From an uncultured Acidimicrobiales bacterium (GTDB taxonomy: Bacteria; Actinomycetota; Acidimicrobiia; Acidimicrobiales; Bin134), in assembly GCA_951813325.1 (NCBI GenBank), contig OX638350.1:2399954-2463953 (forward strand): a stretch of 64,000 nt of DNA, given 5' to 3'. Of the stretch, positions 30,413 to 39,521 are shown in pieces (the stretch's first letter is position 1; the number at the start of each line of letters is the position of its first letter). The translations under genes and the position numbers were made by a program. The notes beneath the pieces were generated by a model, which was not told where the DNA came from, ran no database searches, and was given only the letters and a program-made list of their open reading frames with translations.

Positions 30413-31456
30413 TCAGTCGTACGACGACGAGAAGAGGAGTCCCTCAAGCGCGTCGAACTCCTCCAGCGACTGGCCCGAGCCGATGGCCACCGCGTGGAGG
30501 GGATTGGGCGCCAGCCGGACCGGCATCCCCGTCTCTTCCTCGATCCGAGAGGGCAGGCCGTTCAACAGGGCCCCGCCGCCAGCCAATACGATCCCCGCCT
30601 GCATTATGTCGGCGGCCAGCTCGGGAGGAGTGTCGTCCAGCGTGACCTTGACCGCGTCGACGAACGACCGCACTACCTCGGAGATCGCCTCGCGGATCTC
30701 GGAGGTGGAGGTCACCACGGTCTTGGGCAAGCCGGTGATCATGTCCTGGCCCCGGACCTCGGCATAGCGGTCCTCGCTGCCGGCCCACGCCGATCCCAAC
30801 ACCATCTTGACCTCTTCGGCGGTGCGGCTGCCGATGGTGAGGCTGTGCTCCTTCTTCAGGTAGGCGATGATGTCCTCGTCCATCCGGTCGCCGCCCATTC
30901 GGATTGACTGGCCGGTGACAACCCCGCCCAGCGAGATCATGGCCACCTCAGTTGTGCCCCCGCCGATGTCCACGATCATGCTGCCCGAGGCCTCCTGCAC
31001 CGGCAAACCGGCACCGATGGCCGCGGCCATGGGCTCTTCGATGATGTAGACCGGCTTCTTCGCCCCGGCAGAAATCGCGGCTTCCTGAACGGCCCGCTGC
31101 TCCACCGGGGTTATGCCGGAGGGAACGCAGATCACCATTCGGGGTCTTATGAACCGCCCAGGTGACACCTTCTGGATGAAGTACCGAAGCATCTTCTCGC
31201 AGATGTCGAAATTGGCGATGACCCCGTCTTTGAGCGGGCGGATGGCCTGGATATGCGCGGGCGTGCGCCCCAGCATTCTCTTGGCCTCAGAACCCACCGC
31301 CAAGGGCATGCCTTCAGTGGTGACCGCCACCACCGAGGGCTCGTTGATCAAGATGCCCTCGCCCCGAACATACACCAGGGTATTGGCGGTGCCGAGGTCG
31401 ATCGCGACATCGCGGCCCACCAAGCCGCTACCGGAGGAGAACCGCCGCTTCACCAT
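30413..31456 (-). CDS. mreB: rod shape-determining protein MreB (actin homologue)
   Basis: A 347-residue actin-fold ATPase. Phosphate 1 is DVAIDLGTANTLVYV, phosphate 2 is MIVDIGGGTTEVAMISLGG, and the adenosine motif is GIVLAGGGALLNGLP. It forms membrane-bound filaments that direct lateral wall synthesis. It is the first gene of a mreB-mreC-mreD-mrdA-rodA cluster, which shows that this organism builds a rod-type side wall; many actinobacteria that grow at the poles lack mreB, so its presence is informative about lineage. Confidence 0.95.
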   Translation of the reverse strand: MVKRRFSSGSGLVGRDVAIDLGTANTLVYVRGEGILINEPSVVAVTTEGMPLAVGSEAKRMLGRTPAHIQAIRPLKDGVIANFDICEKMLRYFIQKVSPGRFIRPRMVICVPSGITPVEQRAVQEAAISAGAKKPVYIIEEPMAAAIGAGLPVQEASGSMIVDIGGGTTEVAMISLGGVVTGQSIRMGGDRMDEDIIAYLKKEHSLTIGSRTAEEVKMVLGSAWAGSEDRYAEVRGQDMITGLPKTVVTSTSEIREAISEVVRSFVDAVKVTLDDTPPELAADIMQAGIVLAGGGALLNGLPSRIEEETGMPVRLAPNPLHAVAIGSGQSLEEFDALEGLLFSSSYD

Positions 31457-31517
31457 GTCGCCAGGTTAGAGCAGTCGATCCCAAATCGCACACCGGTGCC
31501 GGCCACAAAAGAGCGCA

Positions 31518-31925
31518 TCACAGATTGGGAAAGAAAATGGCGATCTCCCGCTCGGCGGAGGCGTTGCTGTCGGAGCCGTGGACGAGGTTCTCGGTGACCT
31601 CCAGCCCGTAGTCGCCTCGGATCGTGCCCAGAGGGGATTCCAAGGGGTTGGTGGCGCCCATCATGGAGCGGACGACGGCGTACACGTCATCGGGGCCTTC
31701 GATCACCAAGGCCACCGACGGCGAACGGCCGATGAACGCCACCAAGTCGGGGTAGAACGGGCGGTGCACATGCTCGGCGTAGTGGCGGGCAGCCAATTCG
31801 GCGTCGATGGTGAGCATGCGCATGGCCGCAATTTGAAGGCCCCGAGCCTCGAAACGGGACAGGATGGCCCCCACCAGGCCACGCTCCACCGCATCGGGCT
31901 TGCACAAAACGAGTGTCCGACTCAC
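31518..31925 (-). CDS. ndk: nucleoside diphosphate kinase
   Basis: A 135-residue Ndk beginning RTLVLCKPDAVERGLVGAIL. The usual active-site sequence NATNPxxxxPGTIRGDY appears as GATNPLESPLGTIRGDYGLE, and the catalytic histidine lies in ENLVHGSDSNASAEREI. It balances NTP pools by phosphate transfer. The start is GTG at 31925, which lies inside the first copy of a 38-bp tandem duplication, described separately. Confidence 0.95.
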   Translation of the reverse strand: MSRTLVLCKPDAVERGLVGAILSRFEARGLQIAAMRMLTIDAELAARHYAEHVHRPFYPDLVAFIGRSPSVALVIEGPDDVYAVVRSMMGATNPLESPLGTIRGDYGLEVTENLVHGSDSNASAEREIAIFFPNL

Positions 31926-31992
31926 CGGGGGAACCCTACCGATCGCGAGCTGCCGTCCGTCACCGGGGGAACCCTACCGATCGCGAGCTGCC
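31922..31992 (-). repeat. tandem duplication at the folC/ndk junction
   Basis: A 33-nt unit (plus strand tcaccgggggaaccctaccg, then atcgcgagctgcc) occurs at 31922-31954 and again at 31960-31992, period 38. The second copy holds the folC stop and last codons (AARDR); the first holds the ndk start. The copies appear identical, so the duplication is recent. It leaves both genes intact and lengthens the spacer between them. Confidence 0.9.
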
Positions 31993-33287
31993 ATGTGAAG
32001 GCGGGCCGCACCGGCGGTGTACAAGGAGCCGGTGATGACTACAGCATCCTCCTCAGCAGCCAGCGCCAGGGCTCTGTTCACGGCCTCGGCCACGTCGTCG
32101 GCGATCTCGGCTTCGATCCCGCGGTTATGGGCTGCGATTGCCAGATCGGCAGCCGGCAGGGCGCGCGGCCAGTCGGGGGAGCAGCACAAAACGAGGTCGC
32201 AGCGGGCACCCGAGGCGTCGATGGCGGCCAGCATCTCGTCAGGATCCTTGTCCCGCATCATGCCGACCACCCAGGTGACTGTGCCCGGCACGCGGAACTG
32301 TTCGTGCAGGGTGGCCGCCGCCGCGGCGAGGCCGTCGGGGTTGTGGGCCCCGTCGATCACAACGAGGGGCTGGTTGGCCACCACCTCGAATCGGGCCGCG
32401 ACAGCCACCTCGCCCAATGCGTCCAGGATCGGGGCATCCAACTCTTGTCCAACCAGGGCCTCGAACGCGGCGATGGCCAGCGCGGCGTTCTGTCCCTGGT
32501 GGGCGCCGAACAAACTGACGTAGACGTCGTCATAGCGGGCTTTGGAGGTGCGGACGGTGACCATCCGGCCTCCCACCGCCGGCAGGTTCTCCTCCAGATC
32601 GAAGTGCCGGCCCGCGACCAGCAGCTCACCGGGCGACTCCTCAGCGGCCATGGCCACCAGTTCGGGTGCCATGACCCCCAGCACCGCGGCAGCCTCAGAA
32701 TGAAGGATGCCCGCCTTCTCCCCCATCACCTCCTTCTCCCAGCCGACGCGGCCGTCAGTGTGGTCATGGCCGATGTTGGTGATGACCGCCACCCGGCTGT
32801 TCACCACGTTCGTGGCGTCGAAGCGTCCCAGCTTGCCCACTTCCACCACTGCCAGGTCCACGGCTGCGTCGGCGAACCAGCGCAGGGCGGCCGCCGTGAC
32901 CAGCTCGAACCACGAGGACAGCACACCGGCCCGTCCAGAGGCCAGATGGTCCTCCACCAGCCGCAGATGGCCCAAGATCTCGGCCAGCTCCAGATCGCCG
33001 ATGGGTTCGCCGCCCACGACCATGCGCTCGTTGATGCGCTCGACGTGGGGGCTGGAGTAGACCCCAACGCTCATCCCCCACGCCCCGGCCAGCGCGGCGA
33101 CCATCGCGGCAACCGAGCCCTTGCCGTTGGTACCGGTTATGTGGACTGCCGGGAAGTCGGACTGGGGGTCGCCCAGCGCGGCCAAAAGCTCGCGCATCGG
33201 TGCCAGTGAAAGGCTGTGGGTGTCGCCAGCGGTCGCCTCCAGGTTGATGTGGCCGTCCAGCCACGACCGGGTCTCGGCCAGCGACAA
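31974..33287 (-). CDS. folC: folylpolyglutamate synthase / dihydrofolate synthase
   Basis: A Mur-ligase-like enzyme of about 437 residues. The P-loop is HITGTNGKGSVAAMVAAL, followed by GVYSSPHVERINERM, ITNIGHDHTDGRVG and VIDGAHNPDGLAAAAATL. It adds glutamates to folates (and may make dihydrofolate), which serves the methyl-folate chemistry of the corrinoid operon too. The frame runs into clpX; I place the start at the TTG at 33287 just past the clpX stop because similarity begins there (LSLAETRSWLDGH). Start confidence is modest. Confidence 0.88.
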   Translation of the reverse strand: MSLAETRSWLDGHINLEATAGDTHSLSLAPMRELLAALGDPQSDFPAVHITGTNGKGSVAAMVAALAGAWGMSVGVYSSPHVERINERMVVGGEPIGDLELAEILGHLRLVEDHLASGRAGVLSSWFELVTAAALRWFADAAVDLAVVEVGKLGRFDATNVVNSRVAVITNIGHDHTDGRVGWEKEVMGEKAGILHSEAAAVLGVMAPELVAMAAEESPGELLVAGRHFDLEENLPAVGGRMVTVRTSKARYDDVYVSLFGAHQGQNAALAIAAFEALVGQELDAPILDALGEVAVAARFEVVANQPLVVIDGAHNPDGLAAAAATLHEQFRVPGTVTWVVGMMRDKDPDEMLAAIDASGARCDLVLCCSPDWPRALPAADLAIAAHNRGIEAEIADDVAEAVNRALALAAEEDAVVITGSLYTAGAARLHMAARDR

Positions 33288-33291
33288 CAGG

Positions 33292-34563
33292 TCAGCTGGC
33301 CTGGCGCCGGGCCCGGTCGATTGACCGGGCTTTGGCCGCATTGAGCAGCTGGGGGCCCTCCTCGCCGAGAACGGTTTCGGCGCTGACCACGCATTGGACC
33401 ACGTCATCTCGGCTGGGCAGGTCGTACATCACGTCGAGCAGGACCTCCTCCAAGATGGCCCGCAGCCCGCGAGCCCCGGTATTGCGGCTGAGGGCCAGCT
33501 CGGCCACCTCGTCCAGCGCGTCCTCGGTGATCACCAGCTCCACGTTCTCGAACTCGAAGAACTTGCAGTACTGCTTCACCAAGGCGTTCTTGGGCTCGAC
33601 CAGGATCCGCACCAGCATGTCCCGCTCCAGATGGGAGACCACGCCGACCACCGGCAATCGGCCGATGAATTCGGGGATGAGGCCGAACTTGATCAGATCC
33701 TCGGGTTGGACCTGGTTGAAGAGCTCTCCGTGGTCCCGCTCGGATTCGGTGCGGATGTCGGCGCCGAATCCCACCCCCACGTTGCCCACCCGGTTCTCGA
33801 TGATCTGCTCCAGCCCGGCGAAGGCGCCGCCCACGATGAACAGCACGTTGGTGGTGTCGATCTGGATGAATTCCTGGTGGGGGTGCTTGCGCCCGCCCTG
33901 GGGTGGCACCGACGCGGTGGTGCCCTCGAGAATCTTCAACAGGGCCTGCTGCACGCCTTCGCCGGACACGTCCCGGGTGATCGACGGGTTCTCGCTCTTG
34001 CGGGAGATCTTGTCGATCTCGTCGATGTAGATGATGCCGGTCTCGGCCTTTTTGACGTCGTAGTCGGCGGCTTGGATGAGCTTGAGGAGGATGTTCTCCA
34101 CGTCCTCGCCCACGTACCCGGCCTCGGTGAGCGCGGTGGCATCCGCGATGGCGAAGGGCACGTTGAGCATCCGGGCCAGGGTCTGGGCCATGAGCGTCTT
34201 GCCGCACCCGGTGGGTCCGAGCAGCAAGATGTTCGACTTGGACAGCTCCACCTCGGGGTCGGACGAGCCCATCTGGACCCGCTTGTAGTGGTTGTAGACC
34301 GCCACCGACAGAATCCGCTTGGCGTGCTCCTGGCCGATGATGTAGTCGTTCAAAAAGGAGTAGATCTCCTGGGGTTTGGGGAGCTCCTTGAACCCGACGT
34401 CGGTGCCCTCGGCTAGCTCCTCCTCGATGATCTCGTTGCAGAGGTCGATGCACTCGTCGCAGATGTAGACCCCCGGGCCGGCGATCATCTTCTTGACCTG
34501 CTTCTGGGTCTTGCCGCAGAAGCTGCACTTCAAAAGCTCGCCGCCCTCTCCGAATTTGGCCAT
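33292..34563 (-). CDS. clpX: ATP-dependent Clp protease ATP-binding subunit ClpX
   Basis: A 423-residue AAA+ unfoldase. The N-terminal zinc domain has Cys13, Cys16, Cys35 and Cys38; Walker A is [14 protein letters not shown], Walker B is [14 protein letters not shown], the pore loop lies near AGYVGEDVE, and the IGF-type ClpP-binding loop is expected around residue 265. It feeds unfolded substrates to ClpP, encoded upstream. Downstream comes folC with almost no gap. Confidence 0.96.
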   Translation of the reverse strand: MAKFGEGGELLKCSFCGKTQKQVKKMIAGPGVYICDECIDLCNEIIEEELAEGTDVGFKELPKPQEIYSFLNDYIIGQEHAKRILSVAVYNHYKRVQMGSSDPEVELSKSNILLLGPTGCGKTLMAQTLARMLNVPFAIADATALTEAGYVGEDVENILLKLIQAADYDVKKAETGIIYIDEIDKISRKSENPSITRDVSGEGVQQALLKILEGTTASVPPQGGRKHPHQEFIQIDTTNVLFIVGGAFAGLEQIIENRVGNVGVGFGADIRTESERDHGELFNQVQPEDLIKFGLIPEFIGRLPVVGVVSHLERDMLVRILVEPKNALVKQYCKFFEFENVELVITEDALDEVAELALSRNTGARGLRAILEEVLLDVMYDLPSRDDVVQCVVSAETVLGEEGPQLLNAAKARSIDRARRQAS

Positions 34564-34634
34564 AGTCTCAGCTCCCCCGGCTCATTCGGCCTGCAACGGT
34601 CAGCCAGTCACGCTTAGCCACGTCTCAGATCCCC

Positions 34635-35267
34635 CTACCGGATGGCCGTTATCGGGCCAGCGCTTTCGACGGCGTCACGCGACGAGATGACCTCGTCGAT
34701 GAGCCCGTACTCTTTGGCGTCCTCGGCGGTCATCACGTAGTCGCGGTCGGTGTCCTGCTGGATCTTCTCAAGCTCCTGGCCGGTATGGCAGGCCAGGAGC
34801 TGTTCCAACTGGTCCTTGAGCCGCTGAATCTCCCGCGAGGCGATCTCGATGTCGGACACCTGCCCGGACGCCCCGGCATAGGGCTGGTGGATGAGCATCC
34901 GGGAGTGGGGCAGGGCCAGGCGCTTGCCAGAAGCCCCCGCGGCCAGCAGCACTGCGGCGGCCGAGGCCGCCTGCCCGAAGCAGATGGTGGTGATGTCGGG
35001 CTTCAGGTACTGCATGGTGTCGTAGATGGCGAACATGGCGTTGATGTCACCGCCCGGACTGTTGATGTAGAGGTTGATGTCCTTGTCGGGGTTCTCCGAC
35101 TCCAAGTGCAGCAGCTGGGCGCAGATGAGGTTGGCCACCGTGTCGTCGATGGGAGTGCCCAAAAAGATGATGTTCTCCTTGAGCAGGCGGGAATAGAGGT
35201 CGAACGAGCGCTCGCCCCGGTTGGTCTGCTCGACCACGACGGGCACCATGTAGTTCTGAGGGTTCAT
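34635..35267 (-). CDS. clpP: ATP-dependent Clp protease proteolytic subunit ClpP
   Basis: A 210-residue serine protease; the catalytic triad reads Ser102 (FGQAASAAA), His127 (MLIHQPYAG) and Asp176 (DTDRDYVM). [20 protein letters not shown] is the oxyanion region. Only one clpP is in the window, although many actinobacteria have two adjacent copies. It lies between tig and clpX in the usual order tig-clpP-clpX. Its start has been displaced from the tig stop by a 65-bp tandem duplication. Confidence 0.96.
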   Translation of the reverse strand: MNPQNYMVPVVVEQTNRGERSFDLYSRLLKENIIFLGTPIDDTVANLICAQLLHLESENPDKDINLYINSPGGDINAMFAIYDTMQYLKPDITTICFGQAASAAAVLLAAGASGKRLALPHSRMLIHQPYAGASGQVSDIEIASREIQRLKDQLEQLLACHTGQELEKIQQDTDRDYVMTAEDAKEYGLIDEVISSRDAVESAGPITAIR

Positions 35268-35366
35268 GTGGTTTGGCTCTCGATGGTGGTGGGGAGAAGC
35301 TCAGACTCGTCGCATTCGTGTTGCGGGTTCATGTGGTTTGGCTCTCGATGGTGGTGGGGGGAAGCT
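35260..35366 (-). repeat. 65-bp-period tandem duplication at the tig/clpP junction
   Basis: The segment gggttcatgtggtttggctc tcgatggtggtgggg is present at 35260-35294 and at 35325-35359, followed in each by a GAAGCTC. On the minus strand each copy contains the last tig codons (TTIESQTT) and the ATGAACCC that starts clpP. The outer copy still encodes a ghost of clpP's first codons followed by a second version of the tig tail. The ancestral state was probably an ATGA overlap of tig and clpP. Confidence 0.85.
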
Positions 35367-36699
35367 CGTTGTCGTTGTCATCTGGGTCCAGGCTAGACCG
35401 TTCGATAGGGTTTCCGTCGGGATCAGCGATCTCAACTCGCTCCAAAACCCATTCCCGGGTCTTGCGCATCTGTGCGTCTAATCGTACCCCCTTGAGACGG
35501 CTTTCATCGTCAGCAAATACCGACGACTTGAGCTCGTCGACGGTCTGGCCCACCTGGGCGGCCAGCATGGCCAACTCGAACTCCACGTCCTCGTCGGTGG
35601 CCGCGATGGACTCTGCGGCGGCCACCGCCCGCAGCGCCAAGTCGGTTTTCGCCTCTTGGAGCGCGGGCTCGCGCAGCGCTTCGACCAACTCGTCGGGGGT
35701 CTGGCCGATGGCTTGAAGATAGGCGTCCATCTCGATGCCCTGGCTGCCCAAACGCATCTGGAGCGTCCGCAGGCGGTGCTGGACTTCAGCGTCCACCAGG
35801 GCCTCGGGGATGTCGTCGGACACGAGCCCGGCGAGCTGTTCTCCCACTTGGAGGCCCATGGAGTTCAAGGCGCTGGCCCGCTTGGCCCGGGCGATGTTCT
35901 CGGAGATGTCGGCCCGCAGCTCGTCAACGGTGTCGAACTCGGAGGCCTCTCGGGCGAATTCGTCGTCGAAATCGGGCAGCACCGTCTCCTGCACATCTTT
36001 GACCAGGATGCGGAACCGCAGGAGCCCGTCTTCGTCGGGATCGGGGTGCTGGGCGTTGAATTCCAAGATGTCGCCGGCCTTGGATCCTTGGAGCTGCTCG
36101 TCGATCTCCGGCACCACCGCCCCTTGCCCCACCTCATATTGGTAGTCGTCCACGGTGAGGCCCTCGACCTCCTCGCCGTTGTACGACCCGTAGATGTCCA
36201 TGGTCACGTTGTCGCCGTCGATTGCCGGGCGGGCCGCGGGGGCCAGTTCGCCGAACTGCTTGCGGAGCTGGTCGACCTGCTGGCTGATCTCCTCGGTGGT
36301 GGGCTCGGGACTGGGCACCTCGGCTTTGATCTGGTCGTAGCCGGTCACGGTGATCAGGGGACGGACCTCCACGACCGCGTCGAAGCTGATCGGGCCTTCC
36401 TCCGCCCCGCTGGTGATGTCGATCTCCGGCGGTGCGATCACGTCTACGTCGTGGTCGAGCACGGCTTGGGCGTAATACTCGGGCACCGCGTCGCCGAGAG
36501 CCTCTCCCCGAGCCGCTTGCGGGCCCAGCCGGGCCTCCAGCACTCGGCGGGGGGCTTTTCCGGGGCGGAAGCCGGGCAGGCGAATCTGGTGGGCGAGCTT
36601 GCGGAAGGCCTCGTCAAGCTTCTCCTCGAATTCCTCAGCCTCGATGTCCACCGACACCTTGACCCGGTTGCCCTCCAAAGCCTCGATGGTGCTCCTCAC
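35329..36699 (-). CDS. tig: trigger factor
   Basis: A 456-residue ribosome-bound chaperone. The N-terminal ribosome-binding part ends with the signature LPGFRPGKAPRRVLEARLG (about residues 40-58), the PPIase domain lies about residues 160-245 (DGDNVTMDIYGSYNGEEVEG), and the long helical C-terminal arms follow. The acidic tail ends in TTIESQTT, part of the duplicated unit. The start is GTG at 36699. It is followed by clpP and clpX, so folding and degradation genes share a transcript. Confidence 0.94.
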   Translation of the reverse strand: MRSTIEALEGNRVKVSVDIEAEEFEEKLDEAFRKLAHQIRLPGFRPGKAPRRVLEARLGPQAARGEALGDAVPEYYAQAVLDHDVDVIAPPEIDITSGAEEGPISFDAVVEVRPLITVTGYDQIKAEVPSPEPTTEEISQQVDQLRKQFGELAPAARPAIDGDNVTMDIYGSYNGEEVEGLTVDDYQYEVGQGAVVPEIDEQLQGSKAGDILEFNAQHPDPDEDGLLRFRILVKDVQETVLPDFDDEFAREASEFDTVDELRADISENIARAKRASALNSMGLQVGEQLAGLVSDDIPEALVDAEVQHRLRTLQMRLGSQGIEMDAYLQAIGQTPDELVEALREPALQEAKTDLALRAVAAAESIAATDEDVEFELAMLAAQVGQTVDELKSSVFADDESRLKGVRLDAQMRKTREWVLERVEIADPDGNPIERSSLDPDDNDNELPPTTIESQTT

Positions 36700-36785
36700 A
36701 GATGTGGCAGTTTACCGGCGACCCCCCGAATCCTCGTGTCGTAGCCGATGGCCGCACAGGGCAGATATCATTCCGAGCCAGCCCC

Positions 36786-36856
36786 GCGGGTGTAGTTCAG
36801 TGGCAGAACCCCAGCCTTCCAAGCTGATGACGCGAGTTCGATTCTCGTCACCCGCT
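36786..36856 (+). tRNA. tRNA-Gly (TCC)
   Basis: A full cloverleaf can be drawn: acceptor GCGGGTG paired with CACCCGC, a D-arm with GTTCAGTGGCAGAAC, an anticodon loop CTTCCAA giving TCC, and a T-arm GAGTTCGATTCTC. CCA is not encoded. It is divergent from tig and 48 nt before the first IS481-type element. Confidence 0.93.
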
Positions 36857-36904
36857 CCCTTTGAGTTCCAAGCGCCCCTGGACGACCTCCGTCAGTTTTA
36901 GAAA

Positions 36905-36915
36905 GCGCCCCCGGC
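36905..36915 (+). repeat. 11-bp direct repeat copy 1, bordering IS481-type element 1
   Basis: gcgcccccggc lies immediately before the left end (ggtgtggtggttcagg) of the first element. Two further exact copies are at 38203-38213 and 39511-39521; the last overlaps the 3' end of tRNA-Arg. They look like target-site duplications of a tRNA-end target. Confidence 0.75.
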
Positions 36916-38202
36916 GGTGTGGTGGTTCAGGACATCGGAAACCCATGTCGCGAGACATGGGAACATCGCGGCGCTGGTCCAGGGTGGGGGATGTCGAGGG
37001 CCCGCCTTGTTGTCACCGCTGTCGTCGTGGAGGGGCGAACCCACGCCGAAGTGGCCGCCGAGTACGGCCTTTCGAGGTCGCAGGTGACCAAGCTGGTGGC
37101 CCGCTGGCGGGCTGAGGGCGAATCTGCGTTCGAGCCGCGGTCCCGCCGGCCGCTCACATCGCCGGCCGCCATCGCCGCCGAGACAGTCGAGCTGATCGTG
37201 AGCCTGCGCGCCGACCTGGAGAGCCAGGGCCTCGACGCCGGCGCGCACACCATCTCCTGGCACCTCGCCCACCGCCACGGCATCGCCGTGTCCGCTTCGA
37301 CGGTCTGGCGCCGCCTGGCGGCCGCCGGCCTCGTCGACGCGAACCCCAAGAAGCGGCCGAAGTCGTCCTATGTCCGCTTCCAAGCAGACCTCCCCAACCA
37401 GATGTGGCAATCGGACTTCACCCACTGGCGCCTCGCCGACGGCGCCACCACCGAGATCTTGACCTGGCTCGACGACTGCTCCCGCTACGCGCTGTCGGTC
37501 ACCGCCCACCGGCGCATAACCGGCCCCATAGTCGTCGACACCTTCAACCAAACCGGCGCTGACCACGGCTTTCCCGCCTCGGTGCTCACCGACAACGCCA
37601 TGGTCTACACCACACGCTTCTCTGGCGGCAAAGGCGGCCGCAACGCCCTCGAAACCCTATTGGCCGACCTCGGCATCGCCCAGAAGCACTCCGCGCCCAA
37701 CCGCCCCACCACCTGCGGAAAAGTCGAGAGGTTCCAACAAACCCTCAAGAAATGGCTCAAAGCCCAACCCAGCGCCCACAACCTCGGCGCCCTCCAAGCC
37801 CAGCTCGACCAATTCACCCGCACCTACAACCACCACCGCCCCCACCGATCCCTCGACCGCGCCACACCCGCCACCGCCTACCAGCGACTCCCCAAAGCCC
37901 AACCCGGCCAAACAGGCCCCGGAACCCACCACAGAGTCCGCCACGACCGCATCGACAAATCAGGCACCGTCACCCTCCGACACAACGGCAAACTCCACCA
38001 CATCGGCATCGGCCGAGCCCACAAACACACCCCCGTCGCACTCCTCGTAGCCGACCTCGACATACGCGTCATCGACACCCAAACCGGAGAACTCCTACGC
38101 CAACTCCAACTCGACCCAACCCGCGACTACCAACCCCGAAACCAACCCTGAAAACCCCAACCCGTGGGTTCACAAGGTTCCAATGTCTCGCGACATCACA
38201 CC
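36916..38202 (+). mobile_element. IS481-type insertion sequence, copy 1
   Basis: An element of 1287 bp bounded by ggtgtg on the left and cacacc on the right, a perfect 6-bp terminal inversion, with a further shared inner block: ATGTCGCGAGACAT on the left and its reverse complement near the right end. It carries a single transposase gene in the plus direction and is flanked by 11-bp direct repeats. About the first 40 nt match copy 2. Confidence 0.8.
36991..38151 (+). CDS. IS481 family transposase (copy 1)
   Basis: A 386-residue DDE transposase. An N-terminal helix-turn-helix (EVAAEYGLSRSQVTKLVARW) is followed by an rve/integrase core with the catalytic Asp in WQSDFTHW, Asp in LTDNAMVY and Glu in CGKVERFQQTLKKW, then a C-terminal segment RVRHDRIDKSGTVTLRHNGK typical of actinobacterial IS481 proteins. 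The ATG at 36991 matches the start of copy 2 by alignment; the frame open to 36919 runs into the terminal repeat. The gene looks intact. Confidence 0.92.
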   Translation: MSRARLVVTAVVVEGRTHAEVAAEYGLSRSQVTKLVARWRAEGESAFEPRSRRPLTSPAAIAAETVELIVSLRADLESQGLDAGAHTISWHLAHRHGIAVSASTVWRRLAAAGLVDANPKKRPKSSYVRFQADLPNQMWQSDFTHWRLADGATTEILTWLDDCSRYALSVTAHRRITGPIVVDTFNQTGADHGFPASVLTDNAMVYTTRFSGGKGGRNALETLLADLGIAQKHSAPNRPTTCGKVERFQQTLKKWLKAQPSAHNLGALQAQLDQFTRTYNHHRPHRSLDRATPATAYQRLPKAQPGQTGPGTHHRVRHDRIDKSGTVTLRHNGKLHHIGIGRAHKHTPVALLVADLDIRVIDTQTGELLRQLQLDPTRDYQPRNQP

Positions 38203-38213
38203 GCGCCCCCGGC
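38203..38213 (+). repeat. 11-bp direct repeat copy 2, between the two elements
   Basis: gcgcccccggc again, directly after cacacc of element 1 and directly before the left end of element 2. A single copy is shared between the two tandem elements. Confidence 0.75.
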
Positions 38214-39510
38214 AGTGTGGTGGTTCAGGACATCGGAAACCCATGTCGCGAGACATCGGAAACTCTGGTGGTTTGCCGTGCGGGTGATTGTAGGGGGTGT
38301 CGAAGGCTCGAGCGATCATCATGTCCGTCGTTTTGGAGGGCCGGTCCCAGACCGAGACAGCCAGGCTCTATGAGGTGTCCAAGGGCTGGGTCTCCAAGCT
38401 GGTGGCCCGCTACAAAGCCGAGGGCGAAGCGGCGTTCGAGGCCCGGTCGCGCCGCCCCCGCACCACCCCTGCGGCGATCCCCGCCGAGACAGTCGAGCTG
38501 GTCGTGAACCTGCGCTCAGAGCTCGCCGAACTGGGGCTCGACGCGGGGCCCCACACCATCTGCTGGCACCTCGCCCAGCGCCACCAGATCACCGTGTCGC
38601 CGTCCACTGTGCGCCGCCGCCTGGCCGAGCGGGGCCTCGTCGAGCCCAACCCCAAAAAACGGCCGAAGTCGTCCTATGTCCGGTTCGAGGCCGATCTGCC
38701 CAACCAGATGTGGCAGTCCGACTTCTGCCACTGGAACCTCGCCGACGGCTCCACAGCCGAGGTCATCACCTGGCTCGACGACCATTCCCGCTACGCCCTC
38801 TCGGTCACCGCGCACCGCCGCATAACCGGCCCCATAGTCGTCGACACCTTCGACCAAACCTGCTGTGAGCACGGCTTTCCCGCGTCGGTGCTCACCGACA
38901 ACGCCATGGTCTACACCACCCGCTTCTCCGGCGGCCGCGGCGGGCGCAACGCGCTGGAGACCCGCCTCGCGGCCCTGGACATCGAACAGAAGAACTCCTC
39001 CCCCAACCACCCCACCACCTGCGGAAAGGTCGAGAGGTTCCAACAAACCCTCAAGAAATGGCTCAGAGCCCGAACCCCCGCCAACAACCTCAACTCCCTC
39101 CAGGGCCTCATCGACGAATTCGCCGACACCTACAACCACCACCGCCCCCACCGATCCCTCGGCCGGACCACACCAGCCGCCGCCTACCAGCGCATCCCCA
39201 AAGCCGAACCCGCCCGACACGGCGACAGAACCCACTTCAGAGTCCGACACGACCGCATCGACAAATCAGGAACCGTCACCCTGCGCCACAACGGCAAACT
39301 CCACCACATCGGCATCGGACGCAAACACAAACGAACCCCAGTGCTCCTGCTCATCGCCGGCACCCACATCAGAGTCATCGACACCCAAACCGGTGAACTC
39401 CTACGCCAACTCCAACTCGACCCAACCCGCGACTACCAACCCCGAAACAAAACCTGAAAACCCGCCCCCGCGCAGGTTCACAAGTTTCCTATGTCTTGAC
39501 ACATCACACC
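38214..39510 (+). mobile_element. IS481-type insertion sequence, copy 2
   Basis: An element of 1297 bp, same orientation as copy 1, starting agtgtggtggttcaggacat and ending cacacc. Its right end has drifted (tatgtcttgacacat in place of the palindrome seen in copy 1). It ends exactly where the 3' end of tRNA-Arg begins. Copies 1 and 2 differ at many positions, so they are related elements that inserted separately rather than a recent duplication. Confidence 0.8.
38297..39457 (+). CDS. IS481 family transposase (copy 2)
   Basis: A 386-residue homologue of the copy 1 transposase with the same domains: HTH (ETARLYEVSKGWVSKLVARY), catalytic WQSDFCHW, LTDNAMVY and GKVERFQQTLKKW, and the same C-terminal extension. 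It begins with a GTG after TAGGGG. The amino acid sequences differ mainly in the HTH region and the middle (DIEQKNSSPNHPTT), whereas the catalytic blocks are conserved. Intact. Confidence 0.92.
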   Translation: MSKARAIIMSVVLEGRSQTETARLYEVSKGWVSKLVARYKAEGEAAFEARSRRPRTTPAAIPAETVELVVNLRSELAELGLDAGPHTICWHLAQRHQITVSPSTVRRRLAERGLVEPNPKKRPKSSYVRFEADLPNQMWQSDFCHWNLADGSTAEVITWLDDHSRYALSVTAHRRITGPIVVDTFDQTCCEHGFPASVLTDNAMVYTTRFSGGRGGRNALETRLAALDIEQKNSSPNHPTTCGKVERFQQTLKKWLRARTPANNLNSLQGLIDEFADTYNHHRPHRSLGRTTPAAAYQRIPKAEPARHGDRTHFRVRHDRIDKSGTVTLRHNGKLHHIGIGRKHKRTPVLLLIAGTHIRVIDTQTGELLRQLQLDPTRDYQPRNKT

Positions 39511-39521
39511 GCGCCCCCGGC
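39511..39521 (+). repeat. 11-bp direct repeat copy 3, within the tRNA-Arg 3' end
   Basis: gcgcccccggc directly follows cacacc of element 2. Ten of the eleven bases are the discriminator, acceptor 3' strand and the first T-stem base of tRNA-Arg, which shows that the elements use the tRNA end as target. Confidence 0.75.
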
